Positions 9,321-18,391 of a stretch of 64,000 nt of DNA are shown here, piece after piece. Every line of letters starts with the position of its first letter. The stretch's first letter is position 1. The notes beneath the pieces were generated by a model. That model did not search any database and was not told the DNA's origin. It saw only the letters and a program-made list of their open reading frames with translations. Location of the stretch: NCBI GenBank assembly GCA_963726575.1, contig CAVSCR010000002.1, positions 4,993 to 68,992 of the forward strand, written 5' to 3'. The position numbers and the translations under genes were made by a program. The stretch comes from CAVSCR01 sp963726575 (GTDB lineage: Bacteria; Actinomycetota; Actinomycetes; JAHEKZ01).

Positions 9321-9962
9321 ATGCGTCTCGACCACGTCTCCTACGCCACAAGCGCAGGGTGTCTGGCTGACGTGGTGCAGCGCATCGGCGCCCAGGTGGG
9401 CGCAGGTTTCGTCGACGGTGGTCGCCACCCACGGTTCGGCACCCGCAACTTCATCCTCCCGCTCGCGGGCGGCACGTACCTCGAGGTCGTGTCACCGCTG
9501 GACCACCCCGCGGTCGACCGCGCACCGTTCGGCCAGGCCGTCAAGGCCCGGGCCGAAGAGGGCGGTGGATGGCTCGGCTGGGTCGTCGGCGTCGACGACA
9601 TCAGCAAGGTCGAGTCGCGGCTGGGTCGTGATGCGGTCGACGGCAACCGGCATCGCCCCGATGGTTACGACCTGCACTGGAAGCAGATCGGCGTCAACGA
9701 CCTGATCAGCAATCCGCAGCTGCCGTTCTTCATCCAGTGGGAGGTGCCGGTGGACGAGCATCCCTCGGCGGGCGCTCATGGCGACGTCCGCATCGTCGGA
9801 CTGCAGATCGCCGGCGAACCCGACGCCGTTGCGCGCTGGCTGGGTCAATCTCCGGAGCAGCTGCTGGAAATCGACGTCGACTGGCTTCCCATGGATCAGG
9901 ACCAGGCCGGCTTGATGGCCGTGTCGCTGCAGACGACCAACGGCGTCGTCACACTCGACTGA
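9321..9962 (+). CDS. VOC (glyoxalase/bleomycin-resistance) family protein
   Basis: 213 residues from ATG at 9321 (MRLDHVSYA). The opening beta strand with His (LDHVSYA), the central RNFILPLAGGTYLEVVSPLD with a Glu at the usual metal-ligand position, and the C-terminal repeat (VRIVGLQIAGEP ... LLEIDVDWLP) match the actinobacterial glyoxalase-like domain. This family contains isomerases, dioxygenases and resistance proteins, and the substrate cannot be inferred. The last 14 bases overlap the convergent antiporter gene. Confidence 0.85.
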   Translation: MRLDHVSYATSAGCLADVVQRIGAQVGAGFVDGGRHPRFGTRNFILPLAGGTYLEVVSPLDHPAVDRAPFGQAVKARAEEGGGWLGWVVGVDDISKVESRLGRDAVDGNRHRPDGYDLHWKQIGVNDLISNPQLPFFIQWEVPVDEHPSAGAHGDVRIVGLQIAGEPDAVARWLGQSPEQLLEIDVDWLPMDQDQAGLMAVSLQTTNGVVTLD

Positions 9963-11496
9963 GCGAGCGCGTCCACCGCCACGGGTAGGCCTCAGGTTCG
10001 ATCGGCGGCTCACCGCCTTGGTTCCAGCGCCCCAGCTGGCCCCACCGGGACACCTCGTGGATCCGCCGCTCCACCGACGCTCTGGATCGGGCCGGCGTCA
10101 CGATGAGAACGCGATCGCCAGTGCCCAGCCGGGTGTGGCGGTCGGGCACCACGTGCTCGTCTGCCCGCAGCACCAACGTCACCGACGCGCCACCCGGCAG
10201 CCGCAGCGCATCGACATACAGCCCCACGAGCTTCGACTCGGCGGTGATGGTCACGTCGAGCAGCTCACGGTCGGACTCCTCCACGGGCGCGACCTCGATC
10301 GAGACCTCGTTGGTCACGTCGGGGCTGACGATGCCGACCCGACGCGCGACCGCGGGCAGCGTTGGTGCCTGCACTGCGGTGTAGACGACCACCAGCACGA
10401 ACACGATGTCGAAGACGTTCTGCGGCGAGTGGTACCCCTCAGTGGCAGGAATCGTCGCCAGAACGATGGGGACCGCCCCGCGCAGCCCGGCCCACGACAA
10501 GAACAACCGTTCGCCACGAGGGATGCGGAACGGCAGTGCACAGATGAAGACCGACAGCGGTCGGGCGAACACCGTCAGGAACAGTCCCACCACCAACGCC
10601 GGCACCAGCGCGTCGATGAGTCGGTCGGGGCTGGCCAGCAGTCCGAGCATCACGAACAGGCCGATCTGGGCCAACAGCGCGGCGCCTTCAGCGAACGCCA
10701 GGGTGGGCGCGCGGTGCAGGAGCCGGCCATTCCCGAGCACCAGCCCCGCCACGTACACCGCGGCGAAGCCGCTGGTGTCCACGAGTCCGGCCAGGGCGAA
10801 CGCGAGCCCAGCCACGGCCAGCACCGCGATCGGGTAGAGGCCGGCCATCGGCAGGGCGGCACGTCGTACGACGTGGAGACCGGCGATGCCGATCGCGACG
10901 CCGATCGCCGCACCCACCAGCAGCTCATAGACCACCAGACCACCCAGCTGCCAGACACTGTCCTGACTCCATGCGTCGGAGGCTGCGAGGGTCACCAAGA
11001 TCACGGCCGTGGGGTCGTTGAGCCCCGATTCGGCCTCCAGGCTGGCGCCGACCCGGCGCCGGGTCGGCAACGTCCGCATGACGGCGAACACCGCAGCCGC
11101 ATCGGTCGACGACACGACCGCGCCGATCAGCACCGACGTGCGCACCTCGACCCCGAGCAGTAGGTGGGTGCCGGTCGCCACGACCAGGACCGAGATGACC
11201 ACGCCCACGGTCGCCAGCACCGTCGCGAAGCCCAGGACCGGCCGGATGTGGGACCAGCGGGTAGTGAGCCCGCCCTCGGCCAGGATCACCGCCAAGGCGG
11301 CGTAGCCCAAACTGCGGGTCAGGTCGAAGTTCTCGAAGCGCACGCCGAGGCCGGCTTCGCCCAGCATGAGGCCAAGGCCGAGGTAGAGGAGCAGGCTCGG
11401 CAGACCCAGACGAGCCGCCCAGCGCACGGCGAGCACCGCCACGAGGAGCGTCGCCGCCACCACCGCCGCGACGAGGTTCAGCTGCTCGTGCGTCAC
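9949..11496 (-). CDS. CPA1-type potassium/proton antiporter with TrkA-C domain
   Basis: 515 residues from GTG at 11496 with GGGAGG upstream. About twelve transmembrane segments fill residues 5-390. They include the family's LLLYLGLGLMLGEAGLG segment, the SSTDAAAVFAVMR ion-binding region with its Asp, and AEGGLTTRW. The C-terminal part (DREL LDVTITAESKLVGLYVDAL ... LGTGDRVLIV) is a TrkA-C ligand-binding domain, as in the NhaP2/CvrA group. It probably exports K+ or Na+ in exchange for protons. It follows the PH/SHOCT membrane gene by 23 bases on the same strand, so the two are likely co-transcribed. Confidence 0.9.
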   Translation of the reverse strand: MTHEQLNLVAAVVAATLLVAVLAVRWAARLGLPSLLLYLGLGLMLGEAGLGVRFENFDLTRSLGYAALAVILAEGGLTTRWSHIRPVLGFATVLATVGVVISVLVVATGTHLLLGVEVRTSVLIGAVVSSTDAAAVFAVMRTLPTRRRVGASLEAESGLNDPTAVILVTLAASDAWSQDSVWQLGGLVVYELLVGAAIGVAIGIAGLHVVRRAALPMAGLYPIAVLAVAGLAFALAGLVDTSGFAAVYVAGLVLGNGRLLHRAPTLAFAEGAALLAQIGLFVMLGLLASPDRLIDALVPALVVGLFLTVFARPLSVFICALPFRIPRGERLFLSWAGLRGAVPIVLATIPATEGYHSPQNVFDIVFVLVVVYTAVQAPTLPAVARRVGIVSPDVTNEVSIEVAPVEESDRELLDVTITAESKLVGLYVDALRLPGGASVTLVLRADEHVVPDRHTRLGTGDRVLIVTPARSRASVERRIHEVSRWGQLGRWNQGGEPPIEPEAYPWRWTRSLSRV

Positions 11497-11519
11497 GGCG
11501 CCTCCCGGGCCTCCTGGTG

Positions 11520-12221
11520 CTAGAGGTTGCCCAGGATCTCCGTGCGCTTGGACTGGTACTCGGTGTCGGTGATCAGGCCCTGGGCTCGCAGCTGCTCCAG
11601 CTGTTGCAGGCGCCCCTGTGGGTCCGCCGAACTGGCCGGCGGTGTCGATGCCGGTGTCGGTGTCGATGCCGGTGTCATGGACTGAGGCTGGGTCTTGGCC
11701 AGGGCCTGGGCGATCGCGTCGGCGTCGCGGGCCGCGTCCTTCTCCTCGTCAACGTCCATCTGGTTGAAGATCACCTGACGCACGTGCTCGGGGTGCGGGA
11801 TGTTCTCGAACACCGACTCGCCGGTCTCCCCCGCCGACTCGATGACGACGTTGCCGTTGCCGAGCATCCGCGCGATGGCGCCCTGGTGGAAGTTCACGTT
11901 GTTGACCCGGTTGATCGGGATCGAGACACCGTGGCGGCTGATCAGCCCTGACTGGAAGGCCACGCGTCGGTCGGTGACGGCGAACCGGGTGGTCTGCCAC
12001 TGCGCGAACCGGAACGCGGTCGCGACCAGGTCCACCAGCAGCGCCACCGTGGCGATCCAGGTGAGGAACCCGTCGAGGAAGCTGGGGCCGGCCTTCGCCA
12101 GCCAGAACAGCACCAGGATGCCGACCAGGCTCGCGGCGTGCTTCCAGAAGTACCACCAGTGCGGGTGCGAGGAGAGCACCATCGTCTCGCCGGGCATCAG
12201 GTCCATGGATCGTTCCGCCAC
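11520..12221 (-). CDS. PH (bPH2/YdbS-like) and SHOCT domain membrane protein
   Basis: The product opens as MDLMPGETMVLSSHPHWWYFWKH, then two hydrophobic segments (ASLVGILVLFWLA; FLTWIATVALLVDLVATAF). A bacterial PH domain follows (WQTTRFAVTDRRV, VSIPINRVNNVNFHQ, ARMLGNGNVVIESAGE). A Ser/Thr/Pro-rich linker leads to a C-terminal SHOCT motif (LEQLRAQGLITDTEYQSKRTEIL). GTG at 12221 gives 233 residues; ATG at 12206 is an almost equally good start. SHOCT motifs are thought to mediate oligomerisation. Being just upstream of the antiporter gene suggests a membrane-associated helper role, which is inference. Confidence 0.85.
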   Translation of the reverse strand: MAERSMDLMPGETMVLSSHPHWWYFWKHAASLVGILVLFWLAKAGPSFLDGFLTWIATVALLVDLVATAFRFAQWQTTRFAVTDRRVAFQSGLISRHGVSIPINRVNNVNFHQGAIARMLGNGNVVIESAGETGESVFENIPHPEHVRQVIFNQMDVDEEKDAARDADAIAQALAKTQPQSMTPASTPTPASTPPASSADPQGRLQQLEQLRAQGLITDTEYQSKRTEILGNL

Positions 12222-12316
12222 GGGACCGACCTTATCGGGGTCGCCGCGCTCGGCCCCGTCACCCGTTCGGCCCAGTCGGCGGGGCGCTGCGATCAAGGCG
12301 CGGCCCGTACCGCCCG

Positions 12317-14692
12317 ATGAAGCACGCGGGATCTTCTGGCGTGGTGAAGGGGGCGGTCTTGGCTGGTGATTCCGCGGTGCGACCCGGCCCTGTGGTCCGG
12401 TTCGGCCGTGCCTTCACGTCCACTGCCCTGTATGTGGTGGTGGCCACCGTCTTCGGCGTCTTCGTGGTGTCGACGATTCCCGGAGTACGTCCCCACCCGG
12501 GCTACAACCTGTTCCTCGACGGCTGGCTGAACAACATCGCCTACGAGCTCAGTGCTGTCGTGTGTCTCGTGCGGGCCCACAAGGCGGCGTCGTACCAGCG
12601 CGCCTGGACGCTGCTCGGCATCGCGCTGGCGGTCTACGGAGCCGGCAACCCGTACTGGACGGTGTTCATCCGTCCTCAGGACCCCGAGCCGTTCCCGTCG
12701 GTGGCCGACGGGCTGTGGCTGGCCTTCTTCCCCTTTGCGTTCGTCGCGCTCTACCTGATCGTGCGGGAGATCGCCGACGACGTACCCCTGAGTCTGTGGC
12801 TGGACGGTGTTGTAGGTGGCCTGGCCGTCGCCGCTCTGGCCGCCGCGTTCTTCGGACCGATCCTCGCCGTGACTGGCGGCAGCGCCGCCGCCGTGGTCAC
12901 GACACTCGCCTACCCGTTGCTCGACATCTTGCTGTTGTTGATGACGACGGCCGTGCTCGCGCTGTTCCACTGGCGACCACCGCGAGGGCTGTGGTTCCTC
13001 GCCGGCGGCATGATCTTGTTCGCCATCGCCGACGCGGTGTACCTGTTCGAGGCTGCTGCCGGCACCTACGTCAGCGGTGGACTGCTCGATGGCGTGTGGG
13101 TCCTCGCAACACTGGCCATCGCGTTCGCGCCTGGTTGGGCCGACCGTCCGACCGGTGTCGTCCTGCCGGCGTGGGTCCTGCTCGGCATCCCGGTCGTGGC
13201 CACCTTGTGCGCACTCGTCCTTCTGCTCTACGACCACGGGCACCCGCTGCACCCGATCGCCTTGTTCCTGGCGGCGGCCACCGTCGTGTTCGCACTCGGC
13301 CGGTTGATCGTGACGTTCCGCGAAGCCACCGTGCTCGCGCACAGCCATCAGCTGGCGCTGTCCGACGAGCTCACCGGTCTGGGCAACCGCCGCGCGTTCT
13401 ACAACCGCGTGCAGCAATACATGAACGACGGTGACGGGTCCACCATGCACGGCGCCTTGCTGCTGCTCGACCTCGACCGGTTCAAGGAGGTCAACGACAG
13501 CCTGGGCCACCATGCCGGCGACGACCTGCTGCGCCAGGTCGCCACCCGCCTCACCGAATGCGTGCACGGCACCGACGACTTCCTCGTGCGGCTCGGCGGT
13601 GACGAGTTCGCGGTGCTGCTGCTGGACGCCGGCGCCGAGGGCGCCGAGGCCGTCGCCGTCCGGATCCGCGACTCCCTGGAACCGCCGTTCTACGTCGACG
13701 GCGTCACGGTCCGCGTCGACGCCAGCGTGGGCATCTCGTTGATTCCCGACCACGGCAACGAGGTCACGGCCCTGCTGCGACGCGCCGACATCGCGATGTA
13801 CCAGGCCAAGGGCACGCGCTCCGGCTACGTCGTCTACAGCGCGGCCGTGGACAACATGGAGGGCGAGGACCGCCTGCGCACGCTCGAGGAGCTGCGCGAC
13901 GCGATCCACAACCGTCACCTCGTCGTCCACTACCAGCCCAAGGTCGACGCGCGGACGCTGTCCGTCAGCGGGGTCGAGGCACTCGTCCGCTGGGAACACC
14001 CGGCGCGGGGTCTGCTGTACCCCGACGCCTTCCTCCCGCTGGCCGAGGACTCGGGGCTGATGCGGGAGCTGACCCTCGCCGTGCTCGAGCAGTCCCTCGA
14101 CCAGGTGCGCACCTGGCTCGACCAGGGTCGCGAGCTGACGGTGGCGGTCAACCTTTCGGCGTCGTCGCTGGTCGACTCCGAGCTGCCCGGCGCGATCTGG
14201 AAGATCCTGTTCGATCGTCAGCTGCCGGCCACGGCGTTGGAGCTGGAGATCACCGAGGACTTCTTGATGGGTGACCGTGAGCGAGCCCGGGCCATCCTCA
14301 GCCAGCTGCGTCGTCTGGGCATCCGAGTGGCGGTCGACGACTTCGGCACCGGCTACTCCTCACTGGCGTATCTGCGAGAGCTGCCCATCGACGAGCTGAA
14401 GCTGGACCGCTCCTTCGTGTCGCCCATGTCGCAGGACCCCCGCGCGGCAGCCATCGTCCGCTCGACGATCGAGCTGGCGCACTCGTTGGGCATGACGCTG
14501 GTTGCCGAGGGAGTCGAGGACGAGGCCACCGCCTCGCAGCTGGCCAGAAGCGGCTGCGACGAGGCCCAAGGCTTCTTCTTCTCCAAGGCGCTCCCCCCGG
14601 CCGAGCTCGAGGCGTGGATCGACGGTCACGTGCCCTTGGTCACCCAGCAGCTGGTCGCGTCGGTGACACAGACCGGACCCGACGCCCGATGA
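12317..14692 (+). CDS. Membrane-bound GGDEF-EAL protein (c-di-GMP cyclase/phosphodiesterase)
   Basis: 791 residues. Residues about 35-340 contain nine or so hydrophobic helices, a likely sensor. The GGDEF domain keeps LGGDEF at 427-431, so cyclase activity is plausible. The autoinhibitory RxxD I-site expected just before it reads GTDD, so product inhibition is probably lost. The EAL domain keeps EALVRW (554-556), EITEDFLM, DDFGTGYSSL, LKLDRSFV and VAEGVEDEA, all consistent with an active phosphodiesterase. The protein could be bifunctional. Its stop overlaps the ATG of the next gene by four bases (ATGA), which couples their translation. Confidence 0.93.
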   Translation: MKHAGSSGVVKGAVLAGDSAVRPGPVVRFGRAFTSTALYVVVATVFGVFVVSTIPGVRPHPGYNLFLDGWLNNIAYELSAVVCLVRAHKAASYQRAWTLLGIALAVYGAGNPYWTVFIRPQDPEPFPSVADGLWLAFFPFAFVALYLIVREIADDVPLSLWLDGVVGGLAVAALAAAFFGPILAVTGGSAAAVVTTLAYPLLDILLLLMTTAVLALFHWRPPRGLWFLAGGMILFAIADAVYLFEAAAGTYVSGGLLDGVWVLATLAIAFAPGWADRPTGVVLPAWVLLGIPVVATLCALVLLLYDHGHPLHPIALFLAAATVVFALGRLIVTFREATVLAHSHQLALSDELTGLGNRRAFYNRVQQYMNDGDGSTMHGALLLLDLDRFKEVNDSLGHHAGDDLLRQVATRLTECVHGTDDFLVRLGGDEFAVLLLDAGAEGAEAVAVRIRDSLEPPFYVDGVTVRVDASVGISLIPDHGNEVTALLRRADIAMYQAKGTRSGYVVYSAAVDNMEGEDRLRTLEELRDAIHNRHLVVHYQPKVDARTLSVSGVEALVRWEHPARGLLYPDAFLPLAEDSGLMRELTLAVLEQSLDQVRTWLDQGRELTVAVNLSASSLVDSELPGAIWKILFDRQLPATALELEITEDFLMGDRERARAILSQLRRLGIRVAVDDFGTGYSSLAYLRELPIDELKLDRSFVSPMSQDPRAAAIVRSTIELAHSLGMTLVAEGVEDEATASQLARSGCDEAQGFFFSKALPPAELEAWIDGHVPLVTQQLVASVTQTGPDAR

Positions 14693-15798
14693 GGACTCGC
14701 GCCCAGGCCCGCGATCTCGTACCGGAGCTACCACGTCTGCCCGTCGACTCATCCCGCAGCCCCTCCTCGGTCGACGCCGCGTTCCACGTCACCACCGGTG
14801 AGCGCGTCGAGGTGTTGCGCGGCCGCCGTGAGCTGCAGCGCAACGTGCGCGACATCGAGGCGCTGGCGCTGCGATGCGACGCGCCGGCAACCGCCCGCAT
14901 GGTGTGGGTGATGGCTTCGCTGGAGGCCGCGCCCGACCAGTCCAGCTGGTCGGTGGTCATCCGTGACGCCGACGACACCGTGTGTGCCGCCGTCGTGCTG
15001 CTCGACCTTCGGGCAGGGGCCATCGATCTCGTGACGCTGGCCGGTACGGCGGTCGGCCAGCGCGGTGCGTTGCTCGCCCTGGACATCGACCACGCCGAGC
15101 TGCTCGGACGAGCCGTCGGCAACGTACTGCTCGCGCGTGGCCGGCATCCCTACGTCGACCTGGGGATGCTGCCCGCAGGCGACCCACGGGTGGAGGCGTT
15201 TGCGCTGGGTCTGCCCGGCGCGAGGATCCAGGCGGATGCGCCCATCCCGATCATCGACGCCGCGGGCCACAGCGACGTCACCGATTTCCTCAGCCACAAC
15301 ATGCGACGCCAGATGCGCAAGGCCACGAACCGGATCGAGACCGATGGCCTGAAGCTGTCGGTGGCCCTCACCTGCGATGCCCACGAGATCCTGGAACAGC
15401 TCCCGCAGCTCGCCGACCACCACCGCGGTCGCGACCACGCTCACGGTCGGGCCAGTCACCTCGATGACATTCCTGGCCGACTGATGTGGGAGTCGCGCGT
15501 GCGCGGGCTCGCCAACGCCGGTGTGCTGGAGATGGCCACGTTGTCGTTGGATGGTCAGCTCGCCGCCTACACGTTCGCCATCCTCGACGCGCCCTCATAC
15601 CGGCTGCTGGAGGGACGCTTCGTGTCCGCGTGGTCGCGCTACTCACCGGGACGGATCCTGGAGGCGGCAGTCGTGCAGCGCGTCCTGGAGGACCCGACGC
15701 TGCACCAGCTGGACTGGATGTCGGCTGTGGCCGACGAGAAGCTGTTGGCCGCCAACGCAGCCGACCCCGTCATCGCGATCCGCGTCGCCGGCGACTGA
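14689..15798 (+). CDS. GNAT-like (Acetyltransf_6/BioF2-type) protein coupled to the c-di-GMP gene
   Basis: 369 residues if translation starts at the ATG overlapping the upstream TGA. The C-terminal half resembles the Acetyltransf_6 family: FLSHNMRRQMRKATNRIE, LADHHRGRDHAHGR, then a core with VLEMATLSLDGQLAAYTFAIL and YSPGRILEAAVVQRVLED. Members transfer acyl or aminoacyl groups, for example in cellulose or peptidoglycan pathways; the substrate here is unknown. The tight coupling to a GGDEF-EAL gene suggests surface polysaccharide modification under c-di-GMP control, which is inference. Confidence 0.75.
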   Translation: MRTRAQARDLVPELPRLPVDSSRSPSSVDAAFHVTTGERVEVLRGRRELQRNVRDIEALALRCDAPATARMVWVMASLEAAPDQSSWSVVIRDADDTVCAAVVLLDLRAGAIDLVTLAGTAVGQRGALLALDIDHAELLGRAVGNVLLARGRHPYVDLGMLPAGDPRVEAFALGLPGARIQADAPIPIIDAAGHSDVTDFLSHNMRRQMRKATNRIETDGLKLSVALTCDAHEILEQLPQLADHHRGRDHAHGRASHLDDIPGRLMWESRVRGLANAGVLEMATLSLDGQLAAYTFAILDAPSYRLLEGRFVSAWSRYSPGRILEAAVVQRVLEDPTLHQLDWMSAVADEKLLAANAADPVIAIRVAGD

Positions 15799-15833
15799 CC
15801 ATCGAGCAGGAAGCCGCCGCGTACGCTGACGTC

Positions 15834-16007
15834 GTGACTCAGGCGACGACCTTCCCGGCACTGCACCTTCTGCTGCACTTCAATCACGGTGTCGACGGCG
15901 TCTCGAAGCAGAACTGCCGCTACGACGACGACGCATCGACCATCTACGCGTTTTCCACGATGGTGCGCCAGCCCTACCTGAACCCGGTCCTGCCACCGAA
16001 CCTGTGA
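15834..16007 (+). CDS. 57-residue ORF coupled to the M23 peptidase gene, unknown function
   Basis: GTG at 15834 opens a 57-residue frame ending at TGA 16005-16007, which overlaps the GTG of the next gene (GTGA). About nine tenths of its codons end in G or C, as in the flanking genes, which supports real coding. The peptide (ALHLLLHFNHGVDGVSKQN ... PYLNPVLPPNL) has one Cys, an acidic DDD patch and a Pro-rich end. I do not recognise it, it has no signal peptide, and there is no clear Shine-Dalgarno site. Coupling suggests joint expression with the peptidase. Confidence 0.5.
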   Translation: MTQATTFPALHLLLHFNHGVDGVSKQNCRYDDDASTIYAFSTMVRQPYLNPVLPPNL

Positions 16008-16567
16008 ACCGTCGACTCGGCGCCGTCGTACTCGCCCTCGCCGCACTGGCGCTGGTGTCGGTCTCGAGCGCCGACGCCGCCGCGCCGCATCGGTTCTGGA
16101 CCCACGACCACCATCGGTACACGTCGCCGTGGTTCGCCGGCGCTCATCGGATCATGATCCCCTACGGCTGCACGAAGGCTCCCTATTACTCACCGGATGC
16201 GCGGTGCCCCCACCACGAGGGTTTCCACCACGGCATCGACGTCGCCATGCGTTGCGGAACCAAGGTGTTCGCGGCCACTCGCGGCGTGGTGCTGAGCCCG
16301 TCCGCGCCGGGAACGCCAGGGCCGGCGTACGGGGCCAAGGCCTTTCGCGTGCGACATGCCGGCCACGACTTCTTGTTCGGCCACGTCCGGCGCGTGTACG
16401 TCCGGCCGGGCCAGCACGTGCGACCCGGTGAGCTGATCGCCCGGTCGGGGCAGCTCGGCGCCCCGGACGGGTGCCACCTGCACTTCGAGGTGCGGCACGC
16501 CGGCGGTGGCCTCGATGCGACGGTGGTCCCGCGGAGCTTCCTGCGCCTGACCAGGGTGAGCTCGTGA
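16004..16567 (+). CDS. Secreted M23-family (LytM) metallopeptidase
   Basis: 187 residues from GTG at 16004. The N-terminus is a Sec signal peptide (RRLGAVVLALAALALVSVSSADAAA) with an AxA-type cleavage site. The peptidase domain has the HHGIDVAM motif (His and Asp zinc ligands) and CHLHFEV (HxH with the third ligand). Between them lies KVFAATRGVV, typical of LytM folds. It probably cuts cell-wall peptide cross-bridges outside the membrane. It is short, with no LysM, SH3 or other targeting domain. Four-base overlap with the small ORF upstream. Confidence 0.88.
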   Translation: MNRRLGAVVLALAALALVSVSSADAAAPHRFWTHDHHRYTSPWFAGAHRIMIPYGCTKAPYYSPDARCPHHEGFHHGIDVAMRCGTKVFAATRGVVLSPSAPGTPGPAYGAKAFRVRHAGHDFLFGHVRRVYVRPGQHVRPGELIARSGQLGAPDGCHLHFEVRHAGGGLDATVVPRSFLRLTRVSS

Positions 16568-16636
16568 GTCGCTGCTCGCGGGCCGTCGGCGCCGAATTTC
16601 TCGGCGAGCCGGGTCTGATCGTGGCAGGTTGACGCC

Positions 16637-17440
16637 ATGGCAGCAGAACTGGACTACCTGGGACACCTCGTGTCCGAGTCGGCGCGGTTTGCGACCGCCT
16701 TGCGCGATACCGACCCCGAGGCGCCCGTCCCGAGCTGCCCGGACTGGAACGCGGACGACCTGCTGTGGCACCTCACCGAGGTCCAGTGGTTCTGGGGAAA
16801 GATCGTCCGCGAGGGACTGATCGATCCGGCTAGCGTCGAGGCCCTCGACATCGGCAACCGCCCGAGCGACCGTCGCGCCGTCTTCGCGTTCTACGAACGA
16901 GTGGGACAAGACCTGGTCGATGTGCTCACCAAGAACCAGCCGCAGACGCAGGTGTGGACCTGGGCCGATGACCACAGCGTCGGCTTCATCCGCCGACGCC
17001 AGGCCCACGAAGCCTTGATCCACCGGGTCGACGCAGAGCTCGCGGCCGGCGATCGCACGCCATTGCCGACCCGGCTCAGCCACGACGGTGTCGACGAAGT
17101 CTTGCGCGTGATGTTCGGGGGCGTGCCCAACTGGGGCAGCTTCACCCCGAACCCCGCGCACACGATGCGGTTTCGAACCACCGACACGGATACGAGCTGG
17201 CAGGCGGTGCTCGGACGGTTCACGGGCACCGATCCCGACTCCGGTGACGCCGTTGACGACCACGATCTGCGGGTTCGCGAGGTGGACGACGGCGACGACG
17301 TGGCCGCCACCGTGAGCGGCGCAGCCGCCGACCTGGACTGCTGGCTGTGGAACCGTCCACCGCAGCACCCTGTCGAGCCAACCGGGTCACCAGACGTGCT
17401 GGCCGCCTTCGAGGCGATGCGCACTCTCGGCATCAACTGA
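16637..17440 (+). CDS. Mycothiol-dependent maleylpyruvate isomerase-family protein
   Basis: 267 residues. The N-terminal DinB-like helical bundle has the family opening DYLGHLVSESARFATAL and the hallmark VPSCPDWNADDLLWHLTEVQWFW, including the metal-ligand His. The second motif, IRRRQAHEALIHRVDAE, carries the other His ligands. A C-terminal MDMPI_C-like domain follows (WQAVLGRFTG ... VSGAAADLDCWLW). Members use mycothiol, an actinobacterial thiol, as cofactor; the true substrate here is unknown. The gene supports an actinobacterial origin for the window. Confidence 0.92.
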   Translation: MAAELDYLGHLVSESARFATALRDTDPEAPVPSCPDWNADDLLWHLTEVQWFWGKIVREGLIDPASVEALDIGNRPSDRRAVFAFYERVGQDLVDVLTKNQPQTQVWTWADDHSVGFIRRRQAHEALIHRVDAELAAGDRTPLPTRLSHDGVDEVLRVMFGGVPNWGSFTPNPAHTMRFRTTDTDTSWQAVLGRFTGTDPDSGDAVDDHDLRVREVDDGDDVAATVSGAAADLDCWLWNRPPQHPVEPTGSPDVLAAFEAMRTLGIN

Positions 17441-17449
17441 CCCACCACG

Positions 17450-17465
17450 ACTCCTTGATCAACAC
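17450..17465. repeat. 16-nt intergenic repeat, identical to 61359-61374
   Basis: The sequence ACTCCTTGATCAACAC lies between the MDMPI-family and DUF429 genes and recurs exactly upstream of the MMPL gene. It has the palindromic core TTGATCAA. A single 16-nt match in 64 kb can arise by chance, so significance depends on genome-wide counts. Confidence 0.45.
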
Positions 17466-17490
17466 CGATGGGACGCTGGTCTCACGGGTG

Positions 17491-18180
17491 ATGGGCGTCG
17501 ACGCATGCCGCTTCGGCTGGGTCGGCGTCGCCGTCACGACGAGCCAGGACCGCCAGCCGTGGCTCACCACCTATGCGGCCGCGACGATCAGCGAGCTCGC
17601 CGACCGAGCTCTCGACGACGGCCCGCTCGACGTCATGGCCATCGACATTCCGATCGGCCTGCCCGACGCGAGTCGTCGACAGGCAGACCTGCTGGCTGCC
17701 GCGGCGCTCGGAGCGCGCCGTTCCGCGGTCTTCCTGACCCCGATCCGTGAGGCGCTGGCGACCAACGAGTACGCGCGCGCCAATCAGATCAGCCGGGACC
17801 GCGCCGGCGTCGGCATCTCGACGCAGGCCTTCGGCCTGCGCGCCAAGATCCTCCAGGTCGACGCGTGGCTGGCAACGTACGCACTTCATGTGGTCGAGGT
17901 GCACCCCGAATCGTCGTTCGCCGCGCTGGCCGGCGCGCCGCTGCAGGAGCGCAAGAAGACCCCAGGCGGACGTACGCAGCGACGGGAGCTGCTCGCCAGC
18001 GCCGGGCTGCGGATCAGCGATCGATCGTTCCCTGCCAGGGCAGGTGTCGCGGCGGATGACGTCCTCGACGCAGCGGCGGCCGCGTGGACCGCCCTTCGGG
18101 TCGCTGCCGGCACGGCGCGCTGCCTTCCCGACCCACCCGAGTCGTTCAGCGACGGGCTGACCGCCGCGATCTGGATCTGA
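17491..18180 (+). CDS. DUF429 family protein (RNase H-like fold)
   Basis: 229 residues from ATG at 17491 (MGVDACRFGWVGVAV); a GTG directly before it is an alternative. The acidic residues of the RNase H-like fold can be placed at the first strand (GVDAC) and in VMAIDIPIGLP, with a later VVEVHPESSFA. DUF429 proteins are predicted nucleases of unknown role. C-terminal helices (DDVLDAAAAAWTALRVAAG) include the expected Asp-Asp pair. Cytosolic. It lies 50 bases after the preceding gene on the same strand. Confidence 0.88.
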   Translation: MGVDACRFGWVGVAVTTSQDRQPWLTTYAAATISELADRALDDGPLDVMAIDIPIGLPDASRRQADLLAAAALGARRSAVFLTPIREALATNEYARANQISRDRAGVGISTQAFGLRAKILQVDAWLATYALHVVEVHPESSFAALAGAPLQERKKTPGGRTQRRELLASAGLRISDRSFPARAGVAADDVLDAAAAAWTALRVAAGTARCLPDPPESFSDGLTAAIWI

Positions 18181-18391
18181 GCCGACCGGTCACCCTCGAT
18201 TTCGTGACACCCGGTGACGCCACGTGACGCTTCGCCGACAACTCGGCGCGAGGACGGCTCCTTGGTAGGAGTTTGGTCATGATCGCTCTGGCGCTGGGGC
18301 TACGGTCGGAGTAGTTATTGAGCGTCGAACATTCGGACGGGGTCCGTGGTCGACCGGGGGTGCCGCGTCTCAGGCACGGAGGGGACTCGTT

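Noticed and set aside
12293..13999. 568-residue open frame on the minus strand
   Set aside because: It is the shadow of the GGDEF-EAL gene. Its product is low-complexity His/Gln/Arg/Asp-rich with no family pattern, while the plus strand is a clear enzyme.
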